A stretch of 64,000 bases of DNA from assembly GCA_017516315.1 (NCBI GenBank), contig JAFXDE010000057.1:1-64000 (forward strand), read 5' to 3'. Made by a program: the position numbers and the translations under genes. This DNA is from Clostridia bacterium (GTDB lineage Bacteria > Bacillota > Clostridia > Oscillospirales > Acutalibacteraceae). Shown here one piece after another: positions 7,917-16,272 of the stretch (position 1 is its first letter; every line of letters starts with the position of its first letter). The notes beneath the pieces are model-generated. The model was not told the DNA's origin. It was given only the letters and a program-made list of their open reading frames with translations, and made no database searches.

Positions 7917-9509
7917 ATGAAATACGCACTCGCTTACGACATCGGTACCACAGGCGTTAAAACCTGTCTTTTTGAAATCGGTGACACTATTAAACTTCTC
8001 TCTGACGCCAATGAGGGCTACGAGCTTTACATTATGCCTGATGGCGGTGCAGAGCAGGACCCCGACGAATGGTGGGAGGCTATGAAAAATACCACCAAGG
8101 CAGTTTTCTCTAAAACTGACATAAAGCCCGAGCAGGTAGACGGTATTTCCTTCTGCTCACAGGCTCAGGGTCTCGTTCTCGTTAATAAAGAGGGCAGACA
8201 TATCCGCCGTGCCTTCAGCTATATGGACCAGAGAGCAAGAAAGGAACAAAAGGAGCTTATGGATCATGGCTTCCTTCATCAGATTGCAGGTGCTTCTCTT
8301 CCGAAGCTTCTCGTATCTCTCGCTAAAACAGGTGCAGTAGCAGCTTCCGTAAAGGATCCCGTTTTTAAGTACAATTGGGTCAAGAATAACGAATCCGATA
8401 ACTATGAAAAGGTTTACAAATGGCTCGATGTTAAGGAAGCACTTATTGCCCGTATGACAGATAAGTTCGTTATGACCGAGGACTCTGCCTTCGGTACACT
8501 TCTTTTCGATATTCATAAGAAAGCCTGGAGCCCCGAGGTTTGTAAAATCCTCAAGGTAAATATGGACCACCTTCCCGAAATTATCAAATCCACCGATGCA
8601 GTAGGCGGTCTTACAGCCAAGGCAGCCGATGAGTTAGGCCTCAAGGAAGGCACTCTCGTATTCGGTGGCGGTATGGATGCTTCTCTTATCGGCGTAGGTG
8701 CAGGTGCTGTTAATAATAATGAAACCCATGTTTATATGGGTACATCCGGTTGGGTTTCCACTGTTGTAGACAAGAGTATCGTTGACGCTTCCGCTATGAT
8801 TGCCGCTGTAGTAGGCGCAAGACCCGGATATTATAACTATTTCGCTGAGCTCGAAACTGCAGGTAAGTGTCTCGAATGGGTTAAGAATCATCTTGCTCTC
8901 GACGAAATCGGTATCTATCTTAAAAAGACAGACGTAGCCGAGGATATGGAAAGCAAATTTACAAATCTTTATCAGTATCTTTCTTCAGTTATCGAAAAGG
9001 TTCCCGCAGGCTCAAACGGTGTAATGTTCACTCCCTGGCTTCACGGTAACCGTTGTCCCTTCGAGGATCCCAACTCAAGAGGTATGTTCTTTAATCTTAG
9101 CATCGAAACAGGCAAAAGCGAAATGATTCGCGCAGTTGTCGAGGGTGTATGTATGCATATGAGATGGATGCTCGAAACTCACGAAAAGAAGACAAAGACA
9201 TCCAATGTTATCCGTTTCGTAGGCGGTGGCGCGCTTAACGATTCTACCAGCCAGATTTTAGCTGACTGCACAGGCAGAGTGGTTGAAACCGTACCCAGTC
9301 CTCAGAATGTAGGTGCTGTAGGTGCTGCCATCGTAGTAGCTGTAGGTCTCGGTGTTATCGACGGCATCGACAAGGCTAACCTTCTTATCGACGCTGAAAA
9401 GAGATTCGAGCCTAACAAGGCTAATAAGCACATTTACGATAAGATGTTCGCTGCATATAAAGAGCTTTATCCCGCAAACAAGAAAGTATTTAAAATGCTT
9501 AACGGCTAA
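7917..9509 (+). CDS. FGGY-family carbohydrate kinase (xylulokinase-like)
   Basis: 530 residues. The actin-like ATPase fold of FGGY kinases is shown by the N-terminal phosphate loop DIGTTGVKTCLF, the catalytic-domain segment FGGGMDAS with YMGTSGWVS, and the C-terminal FVGGGALNDSTSQILAD with GAVGAAIVVAVGLG. It should phosphorylate a pentulose or related polyol with ATP. Xylulose is the default guess, but specificity cannot be read here, and no isomerase or transporter lies next to it. Start: the ATG at 7908 overlaps the GAAAGGA site, so 7917 is chosen. It is co-transcribed with the TetR gene. Confidence 0.87.
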   Translation: MKYALAYDIGTTGVKTCLFEIGDTIKLLSDANEGYELYIMPDGGAEQDPDEWWEAMKNTTKAVFSKTDIKPEQVDGISFCSQAQGLVLVNKEGRHIRRAFSYMDQRARKEQKELMDHGFLHQIAGASLPKLLVSLAKTGAVAASVKDPVFKYNWVKNNESDNYEKVYKWLDVKEALIARMTDKFVMTEDSAFGTLLFDIHKKAWSPEVCKILKVNMDHLPEIIKSTDAVGGLTAKAADELGLKEGTLVFGGGMDASLIGVGAGAVNNNETHVYMGTSGWVSTVVDKSIVDASAMIAAVVGARPGYYNYFAELETAGKCLEWVKNHLALDEIGIYLKKTDVAEDMESKFTNLYQYLSSVIEKVPAGSNGVMFTPWLHGNRCPFEDPNSRGMFFNLSIETGKSEMIRAVVEGVCMHMRWMLETHEKKTKTSNVIRFVGGGALNDSTSQILADCTGRVVETVPSPQNVGAVGAAIVVAVGLGVIDGIDKANLLIDAEKRFEPNKANKHIYDKMFAAYKELYPANKKVFKMLNG

Positions 9510-9515
9510 AAAAAT

Positions 9516-9552
9516 AATGACAGGTTTTCCTCTCGGATTACCTGTCATTTTA
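9516..9552 (+). terminator. Intrinsic terminator after the FGGY kinase
   Basis: AATGACAGG and CCTGTCATT pair around a 16-base loop, followed by TTAAT; the T run is short. Confidence 0.7.
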
Positions 9553-9565
9553 ATATTATTCATAT

Positions 9566-9624
9566 CGTAGGGGCGACCGTGGGTCGTCTGTTATTGCTGT
9601 AGGGTACGGTCTTGACCGTCACGC
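9566..9624. repeat. Two copies of the GTAGGG-flanked variable-palindrome repeat
   Basis: The copies at 9566-9590 and 9599-9624 each start with GTAGGG and contain a short inverted repeat of different sequence (GCGACC with GGTCG; TACGGT with ACCGT). Further copies lie at 29223-29304, 29529-29603, 31400-31470 and 41957-42012. Confidence 0.75.
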
Positions 9625-9628
9625 ATAA

Positions 9629-9696
9629 ACCTCTCAGTCACTACGTGACAGCTCTCTTTTTAGGAGAGCCGACAGCCGTCAGGCTGACGGAGAGGT
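9629..9696. repeat. Three-hairpin cloverleaf repeat overlapping the end of the AlaX gene
   Basis: Outer arms ACCTCTC and GAGAGGT enclose three hairpins: GTCAC/GTGAC, CTCTC/GAGAG and CCGTCAG/CTGACGG. Related pieces lie at 29304-29467, 31317-31372 and 42025-42241. The right end (9679-9696) encodes the last residues and stop codon of the AlaX gene on the minus strand. Confidence 0.75.
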
Positions 9697-10848
9697 CAAA
9701 AACTCCCTTATCTCCTCTTCATCACCGCTGACCGTTCCTTGAACTATTCCGTTTCTTCCTCCGCCTCTGCCGCTGAATTTTTCATTCATAGCTTTGGCGT
9801 AGGGGATAGGGTCAAGCTTATCACTGACCATACAGTAGCGGTACTGTCCCTTTTCACCACAGAAACAACATACAAAATCTTCTGCTCTTTCCATCACTGA
9901 AAGTGCGAAATCTTGCAGCATCTTTCCTTCGAGAGAGGAGTCGAAAATAACTATTCTTTTGTCTTCTTTTACTGAGGCAAGCTTAAGAGAAAGGATCTCT
10001 CTTTTAAGTCCCACGATTTCGTAATCAAGGGACTCTTTTTCTTTTTTGATTCTTTCTACGGCTTGTGCTGTTTCTTTTTCCTTGGCTGACATCATCACGC
10101 TGACAGCGTGGTTTTCGTCGAGCTTGTGGCGGATATCGGAAAGAGCTCTTTCGCCGCAGAGAATACTGACTCTCGTTCCACCCTTGTATTTTTCGAAATT
10201 GACTACCTCAACGATGCCGATTTCACCTGTTCTTTTCACATGAGGAGCACAGCAGGCGCAGATATCCACACCGGGAAACTCTACTAACCTTACCTGACCG
10301 TCGATTTCCTTTTTACTGCGGTAAGGAATGAGGGCAAGTTCCTCATCTGCGGGGAAAAACACCTTTACTTCGAGGTTGTCCCACACAGCTTTGTTGACAA
10401 GTAATTCTACTTTACAGATGTCCTCTTTAGTAAGAATTCCGTTAAAATCAAGGGTCACTACCTCGGTTCCGAGATGAAATCCCACATTATCGTAGCCGAA
10501 AAGCGAATGTACGATTCCCGAAAAAATATGCTCGCCTGAATGCTGCTGCATGTCAGAAAAACGCTTTTCCCAGCATATTTCACCGGTTATTTCCTTTCCA
10601 ATTGTGAAAAATTCAACGTTTTCCTCTGAGTTTTCCACAAAATGATATATCTTTCCACCGATATTTTGTACGTTTTCCACATTGGCTATTCCAAGTTTAC
10701 CGATGTCTGAGGTCTGTCCGCCGCCTTCGGGGAAGAATGCGGTGCGGTCAGTTTCAATATACAGGGTATCTCCTTCGCTGTAAAGGTCAGTAACTTTACA
10801 GATAAACTCTGTAATATAGCTGTCTCTGTCAAATAATTTTTCTGTCAT
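9679..10848 (-). CDS. Alanyl-tRNA editing protein, AlaX-L type
   Basis: 389 residues. It resembles the editing domain of alanyl-tRNA synthetase, which hydrolyses mischarged Ser-tRNA(Ala) or Gly-tRNA(Ala). Seen: N-terminal beta-barrel segment TAFFPEGGGQTSDIG (about 35-50), zinc ligands HSGEH (about 102-106) and CACCAPH (about 197-203), and a C-terminal DHHA1-type region (about 280-385) with GGGRNGIVQGTV. The length fits the long AlaX class. The last residues (TSPSA) are encoded inside a cloverleaf repeat, so the C-terminus may have been replaced by the insertion. It lies downstream of the DUF1015 gene with a 19-base gap and a weak AAGGA site, so the two form one operon. Confidence 0.9.
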   Translation of the reverse strand: MTEKLFDRDSYITEFICKVTDLYSEGDTLYIETDRTAFFPEGGGQTSDIGKLGIANVENVQNIGGKIYHFVENSEENVEFFTIGKEITGEICWEKRFSDMQQHSGEHIFSGIVHSLFGYDNVGFHLGTEVVTLDFNGILTKEDICKVELLVNKAVWDNLEVKVFFPADEELALIPYRSKKEIDGQVRLVEFPGVDICACCAPHVKRTGEIGIVEVVNFEKYKGGTRVSILCGERALSDIRHKLDENHAVSVMMSAKEKETAQAVERIKKEKESLDYEIVGLKREILSLKLASVKEDKRIVIFDSSLEGKMLQDFALSVMERAEDFVCCFCGEKGQYRYCMVSDKLDPIPYAKAMNEKFSGRGGGRNGIVQGTVSGDEEEIREFLTSPSA

Positions 10849-10867
10849 CTGAAATTTTTCCTTGATT

Positions 10868-12115
10868 TTATGATAGCTTATGAATGAAAAGTCCGCTTAA
10901 AAGCTTTGGCTCAAACCAGGTGGATTTGGGAGGCATAACCTCACCCGCGTCAGCGATAGCCATAAGGTCCTCGAGTGAAGTGGGATACATTGAAAATGCG
11001 ATTACCATATCTTCTTCGCACCTTTTTTCAAGCTCCCCGAGGCCTCTTATTCCGCCTACGAAATCTCTTCTTTTGTCTGTTCTCGGGTCTTCAATACCGA
11101 AAACAGGAGTAATGCAGTTATTCTGAAGAATGGAAACATCGAGTCTTTTTACGGGATCGTTTTCGTCGAAGGTACCCTCCTTAGCGGTAATCTTGTACCA
11201 TTTTTTGCCGAGGTACATACCGAAGGTGTGCTTTTCGGTCGGTCTGTACTGCCCCTCGCCCTCAAATGCCTCTACGGTGAATTTTTCCGAGAGCTTGCTG
11301 ATGAACTCCTCTTCGCTGTAGCCGCCCAGATCCTTCATAACACGGTTATAATCCATAATTTCCAACTCGTCCTCGGGGAAGGCTACGGCAAGGAAGAAAT
11401 TAAATTCTTCACTTCCTGTGTAGCCGGGATTTGCCTCGCGTCTCTTCTGTCCTACCTTTACCGCTGAAGCACAGCGATGGTGTCCGTCAGCGATGTAGAG
11501 ATAATCGATTTTTTCGAATTCCTCACAGATACGGTCATTAATTTCCTTGTCATCGATAACCCACACGGTATTAGTGATGCCGTCATCGGTTACGAAATCG
11601 TAGACGGGAGCGTTGCTTTCCTTGTAGGCATTTACTATGGCACTTATACTGTCGTTTTTACGGTAGGTAAGGAAGATGGGACCCGTGTTTGCATCGCAGT
11701 AATCCACATGGCGGATACGGTCAGCTTCCTTGTCGGCACGGGTAAATTCGTGCTTTTTGATTATATTGTTAATGTAATCGTCGATGGAGGCACAGCCTAC
11801 GATACCTGTCTGGCTTCTTCCGTTCATAATCTGACGGTAGATATAGAAGCAGGGCTTTTCGTCCTCCTTGCAGATACCCTTATCTACGAGTGAGTCAAGA
11901 TTTTCTTTTGCCTTGAGATAAACCTTTTCGTCGTAAATATCCGTGCTTTTATCGAGATCTATTTCAGCCTTATCTACATGAAGAAAGGAATAGGGATTAC
12001 CCTTTACTGCTTCTCTTGCCTCGTCGCTGTTCATAACATCATAAGGAAGAGCAGCCACCTTAGCTGCAAAATCTGCCGTGGGTCTGATTGCTCTGAAAGA
12101 TTTGAAAACTGCCAT
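10868..12115 (-). CDS. DUF1015 family protein
   Basis: 415 residues. It is recognised by the N-terminal AIRPTADFAAKVAALPYDVMNSDEAREAV, the central YIADGHHRCASA (about residues 210-220) and a C-terminal MPPKSTWFEPKLLSGLFI, all hallmarks of DUF1015. The family has a ParB/SerK-like core, and the HHR motif recalls nucleotide-using serine kinases, so a kinase role is plausible but unproven. In many clostridia it sits beside serA/serC; here it is followed by AlaX. Its promoter (12147-12175) is back to back with that of the CDF gene. The AGGAG site lies 10 bases before the ATG. Confidence 0.87.
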   Translation of the reverse strand: MAVFKSFRAIRPTADFAAKVAALPYDVMNSDEAREAVKGNPYSFLHVDKAEIDLDKSTDIYDEKVYLKAKENLDSLVDKGICKEDEKPCFYIYRQIMNGRSQTGIVGCASIDDYINNIIKKHEFTRADKEADRIRHVDYCDANTGPIFLTYRKNDSISAIVNAYKESNAPVYDFVTDDGITNTVWVIDDKEINDRICEEFEKIDYLYIADGHHRCASAVKVGQKRREANPGYTGSEEFNFFLAVAFPEDELEIMDYNRVMKDLGGYSEEEFISKLSEKFTVEAFEGEGQYRPTEKHTFGMYLGKKWYKITAKEGTFDENDPVKRLDVSILQNNCITPVFGIEDPRTDKRRDFVGGIRGLGELEKRCEEDMVIAFSMYPTSLEDLMAIADAGEVMPPKSTWFEPKLLSGLFIHKLS

Positions 12116-12146
12116 AATTCGGTTCTCCTTAAAATAATGTTAATTT

Positions 12147-12175
12147 ATTTTAACTGTTTTATATTTCTTTGTCAA
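12147..12175 (-). promoter_or_regulatory. Promoter of the DUF1015-AlaX operon
   Basis: On the minus strand: TTGACA (12175-12170), a 17-base spacer and TAAAAT (12152-12147). Confidence 0.82.
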
Positions 12176-12178
12176 GGC

Positions 12179-12207
12179 TTGAAAAAGTTATAATACCGTG
12201 CTATACT
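12179..12207 (+). promoter_or_regulatory. Promoter of the CDF-led operon
   Basis: TTGAAA (12179-12184), a 17-base spacer and TATACT (12202-12207). It is divergent from, and four bases away from, the -35 element of the DUF1015 promoter. Confidence 0.82.
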
Positions 12208-12239
12208 GTAACAGATAATTTAAAAGGGGGAGTGGTACT

Positions 12240-13052
12240 ATCAAAAGAAAAATACCGTACATTTATCTCGGTGTCTTCGGAGTGAATTTCCTTCTTTTTG
12301 TAACCAAGCTTTATGTAGGTCTGTCGTCGAACAGCATCAGTATTTATTCTGACGGAGTAAATAATTTCTTTGACTCTCTGACGGGTATTCTGAGCTTTGC
12401 GCTTCTTTTTTCTTTGGCGGGACAGATTGACCCGGTGGCTCTTTATAAGACTAAAAAGAATGAACAGCTTCTTACATTTATCATTTCGGTGACGGTAGCC
12501 TTCAGTGCTTTTTATTTCGCTTATAATTCCCTGGAGAGACTTACCTATCCCACACCCGTAAGTTATACGAGTAAATATCTCGTAATAATTATTATAACGG
12601 CGCTTGTGAAGCTTTTTATGTTTCTGTTCCTCGGTCTTTATGCGAAAAAGAGTGGTTCAGGAGTGGTAAGGCTTATTTCTCTTGACAGTCTGCTTGACTT
12701 TTTTATTACGGCTGTCACCGTTCTGACGCTTATACTTTCCGTTGACGGAAAGTATGCTTTCGATGCATTCTGCGGAATGGCAATCAGCGGTATCATACTT
12801 TTTACAGCGGTAAAAAATCTTATCTCTTCTCTTTCTTATCTTACGGAATCGCCGTCCAAGGAGAAAAGAGAAGCCCTTGCTGAGCTTCTTGAGGGCAGAA
12901 ATATAACAGATATAAGCTTCAATCTTTCACAGGAAAGAGAAGAGGTCTATATAAAAATCACCGGTGATGAGAATACAGCTTCTCTTGCCCGTGAAATCGC
13001 AAAAGAAACAGGTATCAAAGCTTACTTTGTTATCTGTGAAGAATTAAAATAA
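12240..13052 (+). CDS. Cation diffusion facilitator (CDF) family transporter, probable non-canonical ATC start
   Basis: About 270 residues with five to six membrane segments and a C-terminal cytoplasmic metal-binding-type domain. The CDF signature is NSISIYSDGVNNFFDS in helix 2 and SLDSLLDFF in helix 5; these Asp residues normally bind the exported divalent metal. Start: the first canonical in-frame start is GTG at 12282, but this would remove half of helix 1. The reading frame upstream is open to a stop at 12216. A perfect AGGGGGAG site at 12225-12232 lies 7 bases before ATC at 12240, which would give KRKIPYIYLGVFG ahead of the GTG. I prefer ATC, with the start uncertain. Confidence 0.78.
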   Translation: MKRKIPYIYLGVFGVNFLLFVTKLYVGLSSNSISIYSDGVNNFFDSLTGILSFALLFSLAGQIDPVALYKTKKNEQLLTFIISVTVAFSAFYFAYNSLERLTYPTPVSYTSKYLVIIIITALVKLFMFLFLGLYAKKSGSGVVRLISLDSLLDFFITAVTVLTLILSVDGKYAFDAFCGMAISGIILFTAVKNLISSLSYLTESPSKEKREALAELLEGRNITDISFNLSQEREEVYIKITGDENTASLAREIAKETGIKAYFVICEELK

Positions 13053-13065
13053 AGGAGAAAAAACA

Positions 13066-14367
13066 ATGAAAACTGAAGAAAAAGCTACAAACACAAAGAA
13101 AAAATCAAAGGGCAAAAAGGCTCTCAAGGTGCTTTGCGTCCTCCTTGCAGTTATCGTGGCGGCAGCAGGCGTATGCGCCGTACTCAGCATAACGGGCAAT
13201 AAGGCAAACACAGAAAAAATTTCTGCCTTTGGAAAGGTAGAAAAAGAAGATAGAATTATTCCCGAAAAGGACGAGGACGGAAACTGGACCTTTACCACTG
13301 ACAGAGACTTCAAGGTAATGCAGCTTACGGACATACATATCGGCGGAGGCTTCCTTTCCGCTAAGAAGGACTCTATGGCAATAAATGCGGTGGCCGCTAT
13401 GGTAAAGGCAGAGGAGCCTGACCTTATAGTAGTGACAGGTGACGTTTCTTATCCCGTTCCCTTCCAGGCTGGTACTTTCAACAACCTTTCCTCTGCAAAG
13501 GTTTTTGCCTCTCTTATGGAACAGCTCGGCGTTTATTGGACTTTAGGCTTCGGTAACCACGACACAGAGGCATATTCTTATTACTCAAGAGAAGATATTT
13601 CCGATTTTTACAGCAGAGAAGATTTCGAATACTGTATTTTCGAAAAAGGTCCCAAGGATGTAGACGGCTATGGCAACCAGATTATCAATGTAAAGAATAC
13701 TGATGGTATCGTTACACAGTCCTTGTTCGTTTTCGACAGCCATTCTTATGTTGACGGCGACATTTTAGGTATTATGTGGAAGTATGACAATATCCACGAG
13801 AATCAGGTAGTATGGTACGAAGAATCCTTAAAGAAAATCAATGCAAAAAATGCTGAGCTTGCTAAGGAAAAGGGTATAGAGCTTACCAGAACAGTAAAAT
13901 CATCCGCTTTCTTCCACATACCTCTAGAAGAGCAGAAGGATGCATGGTACGAATATGCCGATAACGGCTTTGCAGACACCGAAAATGCCAAGCTTCATTA
14001 CGGTACAGCCGGTGAAGGTAAAAAGGTTGTTTACTGCGGTATCGGTGAGGACGGTCTTTTCGAAAAGATGCTCGAGCTCGGCTCCACACAGGCTGTTTTC
14101 TGCGGTCACGACCATTATAATAACTTCTCTCTTGAATATAAGGGTATCAGACTTACCTACGGTATGAGTGTAGACTATCTAGCATATCCCGGTATTTACA
14201 AGGAGGGTTCTCAGAGAGGCTGTACGCTTATCACCTTCTCTCCCGACGGCTCCTTCGACTGCGCGGCAGAAAACTACTATCAGGACAAATATCAGAGCGT
14301 TTACGAAAAGGAAGTAGTAATTATGCAGACAGTCAATCCTGTAGAAATTGCTGAAGAGTATAAATGA
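13066..14367 (+). CDS. Membrane-anchored calcineurin-like metallophosphoesterase
   Basis: 433 residues. A lysine-rich start and one membrane helix (about 23-45) anchor an exported phosphoesterase domain. All metal-binding motifs are present: TDIH (about 91), VTGDVS (about 126), GNHDTE (about 166), FFHIP (about 284) and CGHDH (about 347), as in purple acid phosphatase-like enzymes. The substrate is unknown. It overlaps the glycerophosphodiesterase gene by four bases (ATGA), so both may act on phospholipid or teichoic-acid breakdown products outside or at the membrane. That is inference; the partner has no signal peptide. Confidence 0.9.
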   Translation: MKTEEKATNTKKKSKGKKALKVLCVLLAVIVAAAGVCAVLSITGNKANTEKISAFGKVEKEDRIIPEKDEDGNWTFTTDRDFKVMQLTDIHIGGGFLSAKKDSMAINAVAAMVKAEEPDLIVVTGDVSYPVPFQAGTFNNLSSAKVFASLMEQLGVYWTLGFGNHDTEAYSYYSREDISDFYSREDFEYCIFEKGPKDVDGYGNQIINVKNTDGIVTQSLFVFDSHSYVDGDILGIMWKYDNIHENQVVWYEESLKKINAKNAELAKEKGIELTRTVKSSAFFHIPLEEQKDAWYEYADNGFADTENAKLHYGTAGEGKKVVYCGIGEDGLFEKMLELGSTQAVFCGHDHYNNFSLEYKGIRLTYGMSVDYLAYPGIYKEGSQRGCTLITFSPDGSFDCAAENYYQDKYQSVYEKEVVIMQTVNPVEIAEEYK

Positions 14368-15035
14368 TTATGAAAAGTATAGTATTTGATCTTCCCTCGG
14401 CCTTTACCGTTACTGCCCATACAGGCTGCGAGGGAACAAAGGATAATTCCTTGGAAGCTATCCTTAAGGGAATAGAGGCAGGTGCCGATATAGTTGAGTT
14501 TGATCTGCGTTTCGACTCTGAGGGCAAGGGGATTCTTTCCCATGACGAAAACGGCAAGGACCCGGTAGCTTTGGAGGAGGCCTTAAGGCTCATTTCCTCC
14601 TATGAGGGCATAAGGGTAAATGTAGACTGCAAAACCACAGACAACCTCAGTGAGGTTTACCGTCTGGGCGAAGAGCTCGGTATAACAGACAGACTCTTTT
14701 ATACGGGAATAGAGCTTAAGGATACGGAGGCGGCAATGTCGCAGACACCGCAGATACCTTATTTCCTTAATTACAAGGTGAAGAGACTTAAGAAAAATAA
14801 CGAAAAATATATCTCCTCTCTTGCCTGTCTGGTTAAGGAAAAGGGAGCACTCGGTCTTAATATAAAATATAATCAGTGCAGCAGCAAGCTGGTAAAAATA
14901 TTCCGTAAAGAGGGATTGCAGGTTTCTCTCTGGACGGCGAATAATACCCGTGTTATGTTAAAATGTCTGTCCTTTGCACCGGATAATATTACCACGAGGT
15001 ATCCCTCTGAGCTGAAAAAGCTGATTTCTGATTAA
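14364..15035 (+). CDS. Glycerophosphodiester phosphodiesterase family protein (variant active site)
   Basis: 223 residues, a compact GDPD TIM barrel. Seen: AHTGCEGTKDNSLEAI (17-32), where most GDPDs have AHRG...ENT, then GADIVEFDLRF (38-48) with the metal-binding Glu-x-Asp, LSHDE with the second catalytic His, and VSLWTANN near the end. The Arg after the first His is Thr, so substrate use may differ from classical glycerophosphocholine-type hydrolysis. It starts in ATGA overlap with the metallophosphoesterase; ATG at 14370 is an alternative. Cytoplasmic by sequence. Confidence 0.85.
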   Translation: MIMKSIVFDLPSAFTVTAHTGCEGTKDNSLEAILKGIEAGADIVEFDLRFDSEGKGILSHDENGKDPVALEEALRLISSYEGIRVNVDCKTTDNLSEVYRLGEELGITDRLFYTGIELKDTEAAMSQTPQIPYFLNYKVKRLKKNNEKYISSLACLVKEKGALGLNIKYNQCSSKLVKIFRKEGLQVSLWTANNTRVMLKCLSFAPDNITTRYPSELKKLISD

Positions 15036-15062
15036 AAATAAATCCAAGGAGCGAATTAAACT

Positions 15063-16268
15063 ATGGAAAAAATCAAAATGGGAAAAATCGTCGAAATGGA
15101 CGGCGACGAAATGACCAGAATTATCTGGCAGATGATAAAGGATGAGCTTCTTTCACCTTATGTGGAGCTTAACACCGAATACTATGACCTGGGTCTGCCT
15201 TACCGCGACGAGACAAATGACGAGGTAAGCATCAGAGCAGGTGAGGCTATAAAAAAATATCATGTAGGCGTAAAATGCGCTACCATCACTCCCAATGCAC
15301 AGCGAGTAGAGGAGTATAATCTCAAAGAGATGTGGAAGAGTCCCAATGCTACTATCCGTGCTATTCTGGACGGAACGGTGTTCAGAACACCTATTCTTTT
15401 AAGCGGCGTAAAGCCTGCCGTAAGAACATGGGAAAAGCCTATCACCATTGCCCGTCACGCTTACGGCGATATTTATAAAGCAAGTGAATTCCGTATTGAG
15501 GGTCCCGGCAAGGCTGAGCTTCTTTTCACCGGTGAGGACGGCAGAACAGAAAAGGCCACTATCTACGATTTTGAATGCGGCGGCGTTTTACAGGGTATGT
15601 ATAATAAGGACACCTCTATCAGATCCTTTGCACATTCCTGCTTTAAATATGCTCTTGATACCAAGCAGGATCTTTGGTTCTCCACCAAGGATACCATCAG
15701 TAAAAAATACGACCAGACCTTCAAGCTTATCTTCCGGGAAATCTTTGATAAGGAATATAAGGAGGAGTTCGAAAAGGCAGGCATCGAGTATTTCTACACA
15801 CTTATCGACGATGCTGTGGCAAGAGTTATCCGTAGTAAGGGCGGCTATATCTGGGCGTGCAAAAACTATGACGGCGATGTAATGAGCGATATGGTTTCTA
15901 CTGCCTTCGGTTCACTGGCTATGATGACAAGCGTGCTCGTTTCTCCCGACGGTAACTTTGAATATGAGGCTGCACACGGTACGGTAACCAGACATTATTA
16001 CCGTCATCTCAAGGGCGAAGAAACCTCTACAAACCCCGTAGCTACTATTTTCGCCTGGACGGGCGCACTGCGTAAAAGAGGTGAGCTTGACGGAAACGAA
16101 GAGCTTATGGCCTTCGCTGATAAGCTCGAAAGGGCTACACTCGGTACTATCGAGGACGGCAGGATGACCAAGGACCTTGTTTCCTTATGGCAGGGTGAAA
16201 AGGCCGAGGCACTCACCACCTCTGAGTTCATCGGTGCAGTTAAAGAAAAGCTTTCAGAAATGATGTAA
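15063..16268 (+). CDS. icd: Isocitrate dehydrogenase (NADP+), eukaryote-like subfamily II
   Basis: 401 residues. It converts isocitrate to 2-oxoglutarate and CO2. The starting sequence [15 protein letters not shown], the substrate-binding [16 protein letters not shown], the [29 protein letters not shown] region in parts, and [23 protein letters not shown] are those of the homodimeric type II enzyme found in eukaryotes and some clostridia, not the E. coli type. The HGTVTRH stretch supports NADP use. In an anaerobe it probably serves glutamate synthesis. A 27-base gap with an AGGAG site separates it from the GDPD gene. Confidence 0.95.
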   Translation: MEKIKMGKIVEMDGDEMTRIIWQMIKDELLSPYVELNTEYYDLGLPYRDETNDEVSIRAGEAIKKYHVGVKCATITPNAQRVEEYNLKEMWKSPNATIRAILDGTVFRTPILLSGVKPAVRTWEKPITIARHAYGDIYKASEFRIEGPGKAELLFTGEDGRTEKATIYDFECGGVLQGMYNKDTSIRSFAHSCFKYALDTKQDLWFSTKDTISKKYDQTFKLIFREIFDKEYKEEFEKAGIEYFYTLIDDAVARVIRSKGGYIWACKNYDGDVMSDMVSTAFGSLAMMTSVLVSPDGNFEYEAAHGTVTRHYYRHLKGEETSTNPVATIFAWTGALRKRGELDGNEELMAFADKLERATLGTIEDGRMTKDLVSLWQGEKAEALTTSEFIGAVKEKLSEMM

Positions 16269-16272
16269 TATT

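Noticed and set aside
7917..9509. Firm assignment as xylulokinase
   Set aside because: FGGY kinases cannot be separated by these motifs alone, and there is no xylose isomerase or transporter nearby.
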